Assembly (NCBI RefSeq): GCF_910589235.1
Contig: NC_060965.1
Coordinates: forward strand, 5,190,697 to 5,254,696
Origin: Vespa crabro
Lineage: Eukaryota > Arthropoda > Insecta > Hymenoptera > Vespidae
Length of the DNA: 64,000 nt
Reading direction: 5' to 3'
Shown here: piece after piece, positions 14,139 through 29,525 of the stretch
Position numbering within the stretch: position 1 is the first letter of the stretch
How the letters are laid out: every line of letters begins with the position of its first letter
Position numbers and translations under genes: made by a program
The notes under the pieces: model-generated
Databases searched by the model: none
Seen by the model: the letters and a program-made list of their open reading frames with translations, nothing else
Told to the model about the DNA's origin: nothing

Positions 14139-16198
14139 TTTAATATCTTTTTTTAAGGAACGATTAAAACGAATTATGATTATAATTGGAATGTAAGCTT
14201 TTATGTTAATTTTTTTCCAAGTGAAACGTTAGCAGCATAATTAACGTTCTTTCTATTTAAAAGGGAAAATATTAAAAGAACTTTGGTAAACTCACTTGGC
14301 TTCGAGGGCCAAAGCAAACACCCCAGCAGCTTCCGGCGCCGCAGCGGATGTTCCACTATGAGTCGTCGTACATTTCCCATAAAGATCGGTCGTAGCCTAA
14401 AAAACAAATCATAATTTTAATTTAAACACTTCGTATCGACATTAGAAAATTATTTTGATCAAGTACGCATTTATTTTTTTATTTATTTAATCGAAGATTT
14501 GTTTTTAAATCATCTCTATGTCATTTATTTTAGATCGGATTTGTTTCAATTATATTTTATATCGCACGGGAGTTCGTTTAAATCACGTTTATGCCTTTTA
14601 TTTCTTTTTCTTTTTTTTTTAATCTTATAATTTTATTTTCATAATTATATTTTATTTCTTTTTTTTGTTTTTTTTTTTAATTTATTTTATTTTTCACGGA
14701 ATTGTTGCATGTGTTAATTTATTATAAACATAAGAAAAAAAAATGATTAATAAACAGATTAAACTGAAAGAAAAAGAATTGTTACTTTAAGCAACATTTT
14801 TTAATATCTTCTTATAATAATTATAACTTGATATTATTTTTACATGGCACATATATTTAAGTATATAAAAAAAAAAATTTATCATAGTATATAGTACTTG
14901 AAAGATAATGTCAAAAGATATGAATCGACGTAGAGAAAGATCAAAAACGATTCAATGGATTAGAAATAACAAAAGAAGTGACGTTCAGAAAGATTGATTT
15001 TTGAAATTCATAATGTAAAACTCATGTCTTGAAGCTTATAGGGAAGCTTTATTCCTACCTCGATGAATGAAAAAAAAATTATGTGGGTGGAAAGATCGAA
15101 AGCTGTTGCCAAGTAAAGCTTTTAGAGTGGAATGATCGAACGCATTAAAAATATCGTTTCTGTTTTAACCAACAATACAATGACATATGTATATCGAAGA
15201 AGAAAGAAAATTATATACTCTTTATAAATGATATTTCAATATACGATCGTGGATTATGAATTACTATATGTGTGTGTGTGTGTGTGGGTGAACGATATAA
15301 TGATCAACCTACGTCTTTCTTTTTCTGTTACTTCTTTCTTTTTTATTAATATTTATTTATAGATACTATGGCAAACATTGAAAAGTAATCTATTTTCAGT
15401 AAGATGGCAAAGACTTACAAACGTTATAATTATTCATCTGACTCAATTCAACTTTATACATTGTGTCTCTTATATTTTTATCTTTCAATATCGATCGGTT
15501 TATTTAAATAACGTTTGTTATATTTATATTTATATTTTTTTATCTTCTTAATTTTTTTCTATTTTTATTTTTATTTTTATCTTTATTTCCCTAGCCCCTC
15601 TCTCCATGGACTTGTATAATTTATTTTACGTAGGAAGAACGCGCAAATGTACTTTTATAATTTTCATTTGTATAGACTAATAGAATTTTAATTTTTTAAT
15701 CTTCATAAGAATTATTGTAAACGTAAATTTTATTATTATAATTTTTATAAAATTATTATAAACAAAACAATAATTGCTGTATGAATATTGATTTGTTAAT
15801 AACACAAAAAATTGTGAAAAAAAGAAAAAGAATAGATTTTTAATATCTTTAACTACATATATATATATATAACTAAGATTATCCATCGTTTAAAATTAAT
15901 TGTCATCAATCGTATCGTTGACATTTATCGTCTTTCGTGTTATTATCGTTATTAGATTGACTTTTATTCTAGCCATGATGATACAAATGAATTCGTTGTA
16001 CGCACGCGAAACAAATTTGATAAATGCACTTCGTGCTACAGAACATTGATTTATCACAGTAAGATAAATGACCATAACGTACCGCAAGAGACTTGCTGTA
16101 AGATCGTTTATCTATCTTAATTAATATCTTTTATTAACCGAAACATCAATGTTATCGCAATCAACGAATGAAAGTTTTTTTCCTATCTTCTCTCTCTC

Positions 16199-16247
<49 letters not shown>

Positions 16248-16779
16248 TTCTCACTCTTTTCTTTAGATTTTATGTTTAATAATAAAAATAATTACGTTCG
16301 TTCATCATTATTTCATATAATCTTGTTTTAATAATATTAATAATAATAATAATTTAATAGGAAATTTACTTTTAATTGAATTTAATCTTATTTTAATAAT
16401 AATGGTGATAATAAGACAATAAAAATCGATTAAATTAATCTTATTAAAGATTATTACTCATTTGAAAATAGGACTTATGTAAATATTTATATCATCGATT
16501 TTCGTCTGATAATGTGACCGCTGTGTTTATATTCCTTCTATGTTCTGTTCGTTTAGTTTTGTTTATTACGTTAGTCGTAGTTAGGTCGTAGCAGAGTATA
16601 GACCATTAGAGATCAACGTCTAACGATAAGTCTTACGAGTTGCTAATCTTATTGTTTCAATATAAATTTGATGTAATTTCGTTTCAATGTAAGTACTTTT
16701 TTTTATTATTATTAAGCAAATTGTTATAAAATGTTATTAAATGAATATATATATAAGAATCTATTCGATATATATACAT

Positions 16780-16810
<31 letters not shown>

Positions 16811-19800
16811 CATACACACACGCACATATATTATAATCGTTGATGAAAAACAAATTTAAAAAAAATAAAAGAAGAGAACAGAAAAAGAAGAAAAAAATAA
16901 TTAAAGTGTTCATACTCACCACACCGGTATTAGGATCTTTCGCGCCATTACTAAAGGTCGAAGCTAACGTGCTAGAACAACTTTCATCGTAATGGGCATT
17001 TTGACCATCGTTAATGGCACTGTTTATGCTCACGGTCCACATACTCGCTGCGTATCCATCGCAATTACAATCGTCCTCTTCGCCGCCATCACCGGAAGCC
17101 CAGACATAAATATTGCCTAAACCTTTTCTACCCTGGGAAAGAAAATGTTTGTATTTGTGCTTGGAAAATCAAGATAAAGGAGAGAGAGTCGAATAAAGAA
17201 AGGGAGAAAGAAAGAATGAAAGAAAGATTGAAAAAAAAAAGAATGAAAGAATGAATGAAAGGAGGAATGAAAGAATGAATGAAAGGAGGAATGAAAGAAT
17301 GAAAAATAAATGAAAAGAGAAAAAAGGGATTCTCTTATAAAAAAGAAACAAGAAAATAGTATCCATTCGTTATCCAATATATTAGAATACTACTGTAGTC
17401 ATTTTTAAGTGATCAGGGTCAGTATATCTAATGTCCTGCCGTCGAAAATCTTTATTTGTTCTCCTGAGAAATCAGTTGACCTATTCGTATCATGATATTA
17501 ACCATCGGACTTCCTGTCCGTCGAAAATTCCCATGAGCCAATTTGGCCTTTCTCTTGTCACGAATATATATATATATATATATATATCTTCTTTATATAT
17601 TCATTTATTTACTTATTTCCTTCCTTCTTTGCTTCTCTATTTCCTTCTTTATTAATTAATTAATTTATATCTTCTTATCTTTCTTTCTATCTTTCTTTCT
17701 ATCTTTCTTTCTTTCTTTCTGTCTTTCTTTCCGTCTTTCTTTCTTTCTTTCTTTCTTATTTATTTATTTATTTATTTCTTCCTCTCCTTTTTTTCTGATA
17801 CACGACTCGAATGATTCGGGCATGTTCATTCACAAAAGGAAAAACCACAATCTTGATTTCTAAAGGAATATAGAACTACATATATTTGTATATATCTTAC
17901 TCGTAAAATAGAAAAATTGTTGGCTTCTTTTCAACAGCTTGCTAGGTAAGAATATCACTTTGATCTCAAAGAGAAAGAAATAACGAGATGTTTTTCAATG
18001 TGTCTCATATGAATTTTTATATCTTCATTATTTTTTTGTTTGTTTGTTTGTTTTTTTTTTTTTTAATTATATCAAAAATGACGTATGTTTTTTCCTTTCT
18101 TCTTTCTTTTTTATTTTTTTTAAATTTCTGGATTATCGATATTTATTTATGTTTATCATTTTGTGTAAAAATTTACATGTATATGTATGCATAAATCTTT
18201 GTTAGTATAGTCCACAGATTGTTTTCAATAATGACATGGACGCCGTTGTCTCATTTGCATTTTTATATCTTTATTATTTCTCTTTCTTTTTTCTTTTCTT
18301 TTCTTTTCTTTTCTTTTCTATTCTTTTCTTTTTCTCTTTGAATGATTAAAAATAATTTCTTTTGAATATCCGGCTCATCAATATTTATTTATTTTTATAT
18401 ATCCTCGTTATTTTTTATGGTTCAACATATATGATTAAAATATAAAATGATTGGATAAAGGATGTCTCATATAAATTTTAATATCTTCGTTATTTCATTG
18501 ATATTATAACCGAAAAATAATGATTTTATTTTATTAAGAGGGTATCTGGATCATCGATAATTATTTATGTTTATTATTTTATATAAAAATATATGATTAT
18601 ATATATATGTCTTTGTTTCTGTTTTTAGGTCACCAATACATGTATTTTATATATATACATATATATTTTTGTATATAAATATATATATATATATATATAT
18701 TGACGCAATTTGTATAATTTAAATGTGAAGAGATCGATTACAGAGTATCCTATTTACATTTTAATATACTCGTTAGATTTTAATTATAAGGACAAATGTT
18801 TCAAAATGAGATTATAATATAACTTTTTTTTTTTGTATATTTGGATCATCTGAATATTTATTTGTATCTATTACTGCAATAATTTTATGGCAATATTCTA
18901 ATGAATCTTAAAACAGACAAAAGTTAATGTTTATATCGAATGTTTTCGTATATAAAAATTTTAAACCATAAATTCATATATCATAAGACACCCCGTATAA
19001 TTAAATCAATCACAGACTGTCACGTTGAAACTTGAATAATTTCATTATTTTCTGATTATATTGAAGAACAATACCAAACAGTAAAGACAAATATCGTTTG
19101 TAAGATAAATTGAAGTAAAACGAATGACGTAAATTTCTATGTACATATATAAAAATCAAAGAAAAAAAAATCTTCGTTATCGTTTATTAAATCACATTAG
19201 ACACCCTGTGTAATTGTAATATGAAGAGATATATTATAGGGTGTCATATTTTATATTGAATCATATCTATGTTATTTTTTTATTATAATTGAAAGAAAAT
19301 TACAAAAAAAAAGAAGGAAAGAAAAAAGAAAAAAAGAAATGATCGTTCAAAAGATGAAATTGATGTAAAACGAATAATGTACATAAGCTAACATGAAAAT
19401 TTTTGTTATTATGTTTATTAGATCGCATAAGACACCCTATATAATTGAAATCTGAGAATATCGATCGTACCTCGTTAACTCCACGCACGATGGCCCTCAT
19501 GGTCGCATTTCGTGGCCCATCAACAGTCTTCCCATCATCTGTTGGGCCCCATGAGGCACTATAAATATCGATCAGATCAGGTTCGTGGCCCATACTATTC
19601 GCTTCGATCAAATCAGTCATATAAGGCTGATCCAGCATCCGTATTCCAGCAATTTTCGAATCGTACGCCACACCGACACCACAAACCCCATTGTCTCGAG
19701 CTGCTGCTACTTCACCGGCACATCTGGTGCCATGACTTCGGTAAATGAATTACAAATAATTAATTAGTCATTTGCATCGATAATTATTGCTTAGATATCG

Positions 19801-19908
19801 AATTAATTCGTTTAACGTGTTTTCTCAACTATCGATAATTTAATATTACCGTTAATATTAATTATTGTATTAAGAATCATTAATTAAAAATATCGATAGT
19901 TTTATTTT

Positions 19909-19942
<34 letters not shown>

Positions 19943-21472
19943 TGTATGTATGTATGTATGTATGTATGTATGTATGTATGTATGTATGTATGTATGTATG
20001 TATGTATGTATGTATGTATGTATGTATGTATGTATGTATGTATGTATGTATGTATGTATGTATGTATGTATGTATGTATGTATGTATGTATGTATGTATG
20101 TATGTATGTATGTATGTATGTATGTATGTATGTATGTATGTATGTATGTATGTATGTATGTATGTATGTATGTATGTATGTATGTATGTATGTATGTATG
20201 TATGTATGTATGTATGTACGTTTCAAGAACTGATTATTTTCAGCTTTTAAAACATTAAATGAATTTAATATGAATGTAAATATTTGTAAAAAATTTTTAC
20301 TTTTTAAATGATTTTCTTTTTTTTTTTAATTTAAACGAAACGATAAAGTGCGATTGAAAAATTATTATTTGGATAATAATATTATTTATTTTAATAATGA
20401 AATATATTTATAAAAATGTTCCACGTCTATTATTAAAACGAATAATTTTAACAATCAAAGGAAAAGGAGAGATTATTATTATGGGAAAAAAAAAAAAGGA
20501 AAAATATGAAAGAGAATTAAAAATGTCAAATTTTTCTTAATAAACTTGTCATATTACGGATAATTTCAAATTGTCAAATGCAATCCAAAGATATATAAAT
20601 TGATTTAAAATTTCGACTCGAATGATTTCTTTACGTAAATACAAAAATTGTGTGTTTGATCGAGCGAATAATATTAAGGATCGTTCGAACGATTACATAA
20701 ATTTCTTCGAAGTTTCGTAAGTTTTATAATATATGTAAATAATTCTATATTTTCGTTGAAAACGAAGCAATTTTCTTATTTGATAGAAAAAATAATATTA
20801 ACTCGAAACAATTTCCAACATTTCAATCTACTTTCCGGTAATAATAATTAAACAGAACCGTGAACTAATTATGGGAGCTTAATCAATGATTAGCGTTTAA
20901 TTAACGTTGTTATGACGCTATAACGAAGAGTTTGTTCGAATTGATTTTGCCTGTGTATATATATACATATACATATATATCTTATTTTATATAAAATTAT
21001 AAAAAAGAATATTTTTCTAATTTTTATAACAAAATAAGATATGTATATATGTACATAGATAAATATGTATATACATATTGCACGTAAATGCAAAAACATG
21101 TGTTCTATAATTTTTAAAATACTTTAGACAAATTTATATTAGTTTAACAAAACAATAATTTTCATTTATAATATATGTATGTGTATTACATTATGTGTGT
21201 GTGTTTGAATTTTCTTAAAAAATTTGACTGCTGTTATGTTTTGCCTGTAAATATATAAAACAATATTAATATAAAACAACAATAATTATAATAATAATAA
21301 TATATAAAGAATGATATAAACAATATTAATAACATGTAGAGTAATTATTAATAGGAAAAATAATCTAAACGAATTTAAGCATAATATAAAATTATAGAAA
21401 TAATATAGACAATATTAATAATATATAAAATTTGAAGTACCTACAAAATTGACTTTCAAAATAACAATCTCT

Positions 21473-21504
<32 letters not shown>

Positions 21505-23703
21505 AATTAAGATTCTAAAAAATGTTACAAAAAAAAGAATGAAATAATAAAATTACAAATAATTAAACTTACCTGTTAAACCAATCGTCCGTATATCTTG
21601 GATATGGAAATGGATCGTTACTGCTAAAATCGTAAGAAGCTTTAGCGTTCTGAAACATTCGAATCCACGTTTTCTCTGCGGTATAATATGTATCACATCA
21701 TTTAAACAAGAAAAAAAATAAAAAAAAAAAGAAGAAAATAAAAGATAAAGTATTTCTTTCCTTTTCTTTTCTCTTTTATTTTACTTTATTTTTATTTTTT
21801 TTTTTTTCTTAGTATGGTACTATCGTTTGCAAAAATAAACGATGAAGTCTCAAAACGAGTCCATCAATTTGTACGAGGTACGCGTAGCTGAGTTTATCTC
21901 TTAGGAGACATTATTCATTGCGAAAGCGTAAAGCCCCTTAATGAACATTTGTTTAAGTCGAGCTCCTCTTTCTTGTCTTTCGATTTATTTTACGTGGACT
22001 TTAAATGTCTACCTTCTTTATCACAAATCAACTGTTCATACATTATCTCCAATGATATTATATATTACACATATAGGGTATAATCACTTTTATATAAATC
22101 ATAAACGTTTAACGTATACAAATATGATACATTTGATAATTTATAAATATTATTTCATTGTTTGAACATTAAAATTAATTATTTTTATTACAATGAAATA
22201 AATGCAAGTTTTCGAAGGTACATATTTTTTTTTTTTTTTGTAAACGTAGAACATTATTAAATAATAATAAAAAGAATTATTATTTTGATTTTAATACTAA
22301 TAATAAGATATCTATAAAAATGTATTGTTATCGAATAATTTTAATATTCGAAATTTAAACTTTTAATAATTATAAATATATATATATATAAAAATTATTG
22401 CATTATTTGATACAAATAAATAAATAAAAATATATAAATATATATTTATTATACTGTTATTTAATGATTTTATATTACTTGAAAAAAATAAAAAAAAGAT
22501 TAAATGGAAAGTTAGAAAGTTTTCTAAGTTTAAGAAAAAAAAAAAGGAGAAAAGAAAAAAGAAATAAGTTCTAATTTTCTCTTCCTTCTAATTTAATCAT
22601 TGTTTACTTTCTAGTTGGTTGATCAATTGAATAACAATTTTTAAAGATAATAATAAAGTTATGTTCGAATATAGAACCCGTCGTAACACATTGGTGTCTT
22701 TTATTCGAAAAGAAAAGGTCACGGTTATGAGAAAATTTGAATTTCATCGTGTCTTCGGTGTTATGCTAATGTAAAGATCATCGCTGAACATCAAAGGACG
22801 AGAGGGATGAGACGATAGAAGCCCAAAGAAATAGAGGAGAAGATATTTTGGGAGAACTAACGAGATGTTAAACGAACGATAGACAACGAGAGTGAAACTT
22901 TATAAAATTTGCTGAAGTTTCTTTTTAACTTATGCTAAAAGTCTATAAAAAGATTAAGTTATATCCTTGAAATTTCCTTCGAATATTTTTTCCCTCATAA
23001 AAGATTCGTTCGAAATATTTTTGTTGCAGCATGTCGTTAATAAATATTTTTTTATCGTTAATCGACATCGGATAAATATCGAATATCATCGTTTCAAATG
23101 AAATTTGGAAAAAAAAGTATTTCTCAAATTATATCGTTGAAATTTTTCTATACATTAAGAATTTTTCTTTACCGTGTACATTAAGAATTTCCAAGAGTAA
23201 CAAGATAAAAGAAATACAATTACCGTGAATATTTTATTGAAAAAATAATATTTTGAAAAGAAGTATGTTTCTTGTGAATAAAATAAATTATTGCACAACA
23301 TGTGTACAATGAATCAATGTATGTATATATATCAAAACTTTTTAGGATATAAAAAAAATTTCAAAGATATTAAAAAATAAAAAATACAATTTCTGTAAAA
23401 ATTTTATTGAAAAAATAATATAAAAGTCATTGTATAATATCTTTTAAATACTAATATTTAAACATACTGTGTAAAGTCAGAAAAAGAAAAAAATTGATTT
23501 TTTTTTTTTTTTCAGAGAAAATGTAGAACATAAAAGAGAGAAAAATAAAGAGAGAAAAATGCTGAAAAAATATAGCTGAAGGATTAAAATAAGTAACGAG
23601 TATGTTTACTTACGTAGTTATATTTCAAGTCCGGGTGCATATAATCAACACCTGAAATAAAACAAAAAAATAATAAGAATATTGGTGCATTACAGAAATT
23701 GTC

Positions 23704-23767
<64 letters not shown>

Positions 23768-24263
23768 GTACAAAAGAAAACGAAAAAAATAAACCGGTGA
23801 ATTGGCATGACATTAAAAAAAAATTCATAATACCTCTAATAAGCATTTGAAAAATTTTATTTTCAATTGAATTATTCTTACAACTTTTTTTTTCACCAAA
23901 CTTAGAATAATTCAAAAACATTTGAAATTAATTTATAAACTTTGTATATGCATACATCGAATATAATGTTTTCATTAAGAAACAATTTGCAACAAACTAA
24001 TGTAGAGACTTGTTAAAAACTTATAGTGGAGAAGTTAAATAGAGTGAATTCAAATTTTTTTAGAAAAAAAAGAAGAAAAAAAACAAGAAAATATTGTACC
24101 ATTCATATGCATGTCAACCGTAATGGAAATAATGCATACTCGTATACGACTTATGATCCATTGGATCTAGAAACTCGACGCTGACGTGTAGTTTACTCAG
24201 CGATGTTTGAACTTAATCGAGCTATCCTCTTGACAATTTTACTAAAAGCTTCAGTCCCGTATG

Positions 24264-24303
<40 letters not shown>

Positions 24304-25917
24304 TCTATTGATTCTATCTATCTTTATAATATATCGTTCGTTTTATTAATTAAAGGATTTGTTTATAAAATTAAAATGTAGATTTTCATTGATTAAGTAA
24401 TATTAATTCAAATTGTTATTATTTATTAAAAAATGTCATACGATTGATATTATTAGTAATTCTCTTTGTCACTACCTCTTTCTCTCTTTATCATTTTTAT
24501 ATATAAATAATATAAAAGAATATTTATTAATTTTCTAAAATGCAATCTTTTTCATTTTATATGAATAAATAAAATAATTATTGAATGACCTATATCGTTT
24601 CAGCATATAAATACAAAGTTCCAAGAAAACATTAAAAAAAAAAAAAAAATAAATAAAAAGAAAAAGGGAGTGAAATATTTTGTAGACTATATTTCGTTAT
24701 TATTGTTTATCTTACAGTATTAATTAAAAATTGTGTAGATAATGTTGTTTCTTTCATCATCGATAAATTTCGATTAAAGTTATTATTATTTATTATGATC
24801 ATATGAAGTGTATGTGCATTTCGTAGGTTTGATAGTAATATTAATTTTATTAATTTTTATGTACATATATATATATATATATTTATATAAATAATGTAAA
24901 CAAATGATTCCATTTTCTATATAAAAAAAAAAAAAACAAAAAAATAAAAATATTCATCGAATGTTGTATATTATTTCAACGGACAAGCAAATAATAAAGA
25001 ATTTGTGAAAAATTATTTTAAAATGTTTAAAAAAAAACATTTTTATATTTCATACTTTATTGTTATTATTTATTTCCGTAACAAATTATTGTTTATTAAG
25101 ATCCTTATCGGTGAAATATTCTGACTCAATTTCTTAGCTATTTAAGCTCACTATAAGTGTACTATGAAAACGAACATATATATATATATACATCATGTGT
25201 GTATGTGTATATATACATATATATATACACACATGAATATAATTGAAGTCGATCAGTTTTGACACATATATACGTGAGTATCGAAAGGTCGTATATAAAG
25301 AGACTCGAAAATAATTTCGTCACGTAATGAAACGATCTAGTGACGCTAACAAAGTAATTTGGTGGGAGCTTTACCAAAATCCTATTACTAGAAGAGAGAG
25401 AGAGAGATAGAGAGAGAAAGAGAGAGAGAGAGAGAGAACGCTTTTATCATGGATTACGCACACTACAGTACCTGTGTGTATAGATTAACTGGCATAAATT
25501 TCATTCTACGAGAGGGAAAGTCAATTATCTTATCTGTCTGTCCATCAACAACGTTCTCTGAAATATCTTCAACTAAAATTAAATGAAATGAAGAGGATAA
25601 GAATTTTAATGTGTTAACTGTTAGATTATATAATAAATCGATTATTTCATTCGTTATATCGATATATTCGTTTAATATTTTTTGTAACTTCTTTTCTTTT
25701 AAGATGAAAGACAAAAAGGAACTTTTAATACAACGAATACATTTTATTTATATAATTTCTCTTTTATAATTATCTCAGAAATGTTTATAATAATGTTTTT
25801 AAAATGAAATAACTTTTATTTATGTGTGTATGTGTATATATAAGTACATATTATACATATATTATAACTATTTCATATAAATATATATATATATATGTAT
25901 ATATAAATTTAATATAA

Positions 25918-25948
<31 letters not shown>

Positions 25949-26424
25949 AATTTAATATAAATAATAAATAAAAATTTTTAATTAAAAATAAAAGGATTAC
26001 TTTGTATGAATACGAAAAAAAAATATAGAAAATTAATTACTTTTTTCGATATTTGAATATTAATGAGAAATATGAAATATGAAATAATAAGAAATATGAA
26101 AGTAATAAATAATGATAATTAATTTTTGATAAACATTCTCACCGTCGTCCATAATAGCAGTGGTCACGTTTTTCCCAGTAACACCTTGTGCCCAGGCAGC
26201 TTCAACGTTGAGATCCAATTTAGGTTTACCACCATTCTGTCCAGTATTTTTTAAATACCATTGATATTGGAAGTAAGGATCCGTTGGATTTTTATTTGCT
26301 AAATTTGGTGAATTTTTAATCTCGTACAAGGAGGCAAGATTGTCCACGGTTAATGTATTGTAACCTCGCTTTACTCTTTTAAATCCAGGTTGTTGAACAG
26401 CTGTATGCACCTGCGAATCATTCG

Positions 26425-26482
<58 letters not shown>

Positions 26483-28305
26483 TGTATTCTCTGTTTTCTT
26501 TTCTTTTTCTTTTTCTTTTTCTTTTTCTTTCTTTTTTTTTTTTTAATCTGGAAAATTATACCATCATATATTATAAAGAAAATCTGATTGTAGAATGACA
26601 CAGTTTCCTTTCTATAAAACATTAAAAGCATTGAAACCAGGTTACGTTACAACGAAGATACGTTAAGATTTATTATTCACGATGTTTCAAAGAAATTTGA
26701 TATATACAGTATCTACTTATTATTTACTATAATTTTATATATTGAATAGAGAGATATTTATAATGAAGGATGCGATTAAATAATTGCCGAGTAATATAAT
26801 ATAACTGGGGAGTTGAAAGATGGAGTTGAACTTTTTTTTCATTAAGATTATTATGTCAATAACTGATATATTTGTTTAAAAAAAAATATATATATATATA
26901 TGATAAAGAAGTGTAGATTAGATAAAAGCATTTTTTAATCTATAAAAAAGTGAAAAAATAGAACGACTTGATAGAAATATTAAACAAAAATTTTTAATAA
27001 TTAAATGAAACGAAAAATGTTAAGATAATAAAAATTATTAGCAATTAACAATAAAAAAAAAAAACTTCTATCTCGATTGTAAGAGAAAGAGAGAGAAATA
27101 CAGAAAAGAAAACAGTAGATAGTAATATAATAAAACAAAAATTGTCAAATACCAAAGTTACTATTTTATTAATATTAGAAAAAATAAATCAATTTGAGAA
27201 AGTAATAGGAAAAAAAAAGAAAACAAAAAAAACAACAAAAATTATAAATAGTCAAATATACTAAATTGTTATTAAAATAATATAAATAAATAGTAGATAA
27301 AAATGATGATAAATAATTAATCTAATTGATGATTTTGACAAGTGAAATAAAATGTTATCCCATGATAAAATTCTTAAAGTAAAAGAACAATTAGTGAAAT
27401 GCTACGTGAGATATTTCCAATGTCCTTAGAAATGGCAATCGATTTTTTATTAGCATGATTTGATAAAAATGTTCAAGCCGGCAAATTGATTTCATTAGAT
27501 CATCAACAAAACGATGAATATTAAAAAACAACTATGAGGAGAGATAATCTTCTTTATCTATCTATCTATCTAACTATTTATCTAACCATCTACCTATCTA
27601 CTCATCTATCTATCTATCTATCTATCTATCTGTCTATCTATCTGAATCATTTGAGCTGACAATAATTGTGATCGATTTGTTCGTCCGTTGAAATGAAATT
27701 TCTCTCTCGTCCTTCTGCGCAGGAACGTTCTATTTTACAAAATTCGTATTGAGCTACGATAATCAATGTTACATCTTCTGTCCTAAAAAACGAACCAATA
27801 AAAATCTAAATGTTCAAATACTCCAAAAAACATATTATGGACGATTATATCATATATGAAAAATAAAATGAATAAATAAAATTAAAAAAAAAATTGCCAT
27901 GTATGATATATCATAGAGATTGATTGGCCATCTCATGCCATGAGAAAATTCCATAATCACGTTGTACGAATATTCGTGAGATGTTGGAAGGAACCTGCAT
28001 CGTGAAATATTGAAATTCAGTAAGTAGTTGACTCCAGGCTTCATAGGGGAGACTAGAAAATCGTATTTTATCGCACGCATCTTTTCTCGTGCTCGAGGAG
28101 GGTTTCACTTGTCATAATCGCTAGGAAGAGTGAAACGGCTTCGCCTCTAGCGCAACAGCTATCGCGGCTTCTATTTATTATTCACGATGCTACGACAGAA
28201 AAGTTCACTGAAGAGGTTACATACAGGGTGTCCCGAAATAACTGAGATGTTAATTAAATTATACTTTTTTTCCCAAATAGTTTTATAAAATAAACTTATT
28301 CGATA

Positions 28306-28353
<48 letters not shown>

Positions 28354-29481
28354 GTATATTGTATATATAAATATATGTATATATTTATATAAATAAAATA
28401 TTTAAAAAAGGATAATCATAAGATAATATATTTCGTTATATATATATATATATATATATTGATTAATTACAAAAAAATCATTGATATTATTAATAATAAA
28501 TATATCCTGTTTAATAAAAAAAGAAAAGAAGTGGTATTATCTGAATAATAAATAGTAGTAATATTAAATTTAAAAAAAAAATTGGAAATACTTTTATAAT
28601 AAATATTAATGATATTTAATAAAAAAAAAAGTTAATATTCTTATATAAAATAAATATTACTAATAATTATATCGAATTAACTTAGAACATTTAGTTTATT
28701 TAGAACATTTTGTTTAATAAATACTTTAGACAAATCTAGTTGTCAATCAATATTGTACACTCTTTAAGAACTCCGTCAGATATTTTTTTTTTCTTTCAAC
28801 GCCCCGTATAAAAAAGTACTCGGAGAACGTTCGCCATAGGGCGCTCCACTTATGTTTTATTGCTCCTCACCCCCGACGAAAATCGTATACCCTGCTGTGC
28901 ACGACGTTACGCAATCATGTCGATGAAAAAAAAAAAAGAAAGAAAAGAAAAAGAAGAGAAAAAAGTATTGTATAACGAAAACACAGAAAAGAGGATTGTG
29001 ATCTAGAAGAACGTTTATGTGAGCCATAATGGCATTCAATTTCTCATTCAACGAAATTCATTTTAAGGCACATTGATATGCATATATGTACGTGTGAAAA
29101 AGAAAATAGTAATTTTTTATATACTGTATTAATTATTCAATTGATGTCATTTTAATCATATAAAAAAAAGGACTTAGAACATTTTATCGAATTGTTAAAG
29201 AATTTCTCTATTGTTATAAATTACATAAAAAAAAAAAAAAAAAATATCTAATAAATTATTTTATATTTAATTTAATAATAATAATTTAAATCTCACATAA
29301 ACTGTATAATATCGAATAGTTCAATTGTTTTGTAATATAATATTGTAAAATATATATGTAAACAAAAATCTATACGAATAATATAAATGTGAAAAATTTA
29401 TTTTGTTAAATATTCAATAGAATTTTATTAAAACAAATAGAATTTTAGTAATACATATATATATTAAATATAATATATAAA

Positions 29482-29525
<44 letters not shown>

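Larger units (their letters stand above)
9798..23613 (-). other. amon introns 4 to 11
   Basis: Introns are 21650-23613, 19736-21572, 17133-19470, 14397-16919, 13288-14295, 11414-13053, 10740-11248 and 9798-10621. They are AT-rich. Notable contents are the (TATG)n array (19911-20219), the palindromic unit array (17985-19460), a 164-bp tandem duplication (11888-12220), a 44-bp tandem duplication (13991-14078), a solo hAT end (10294-10310) and CT/CTTT runs. No independent gene is supported; the short open frames are microsatellite translations or intron read-through. Confidence 0.7.

Noticed and set aside
19870..20258. Four overlapping open frames of MYVC or HTYI repeats
   Set aside because: They are the (TATG)n repeat read in several frames inside an amon intron.
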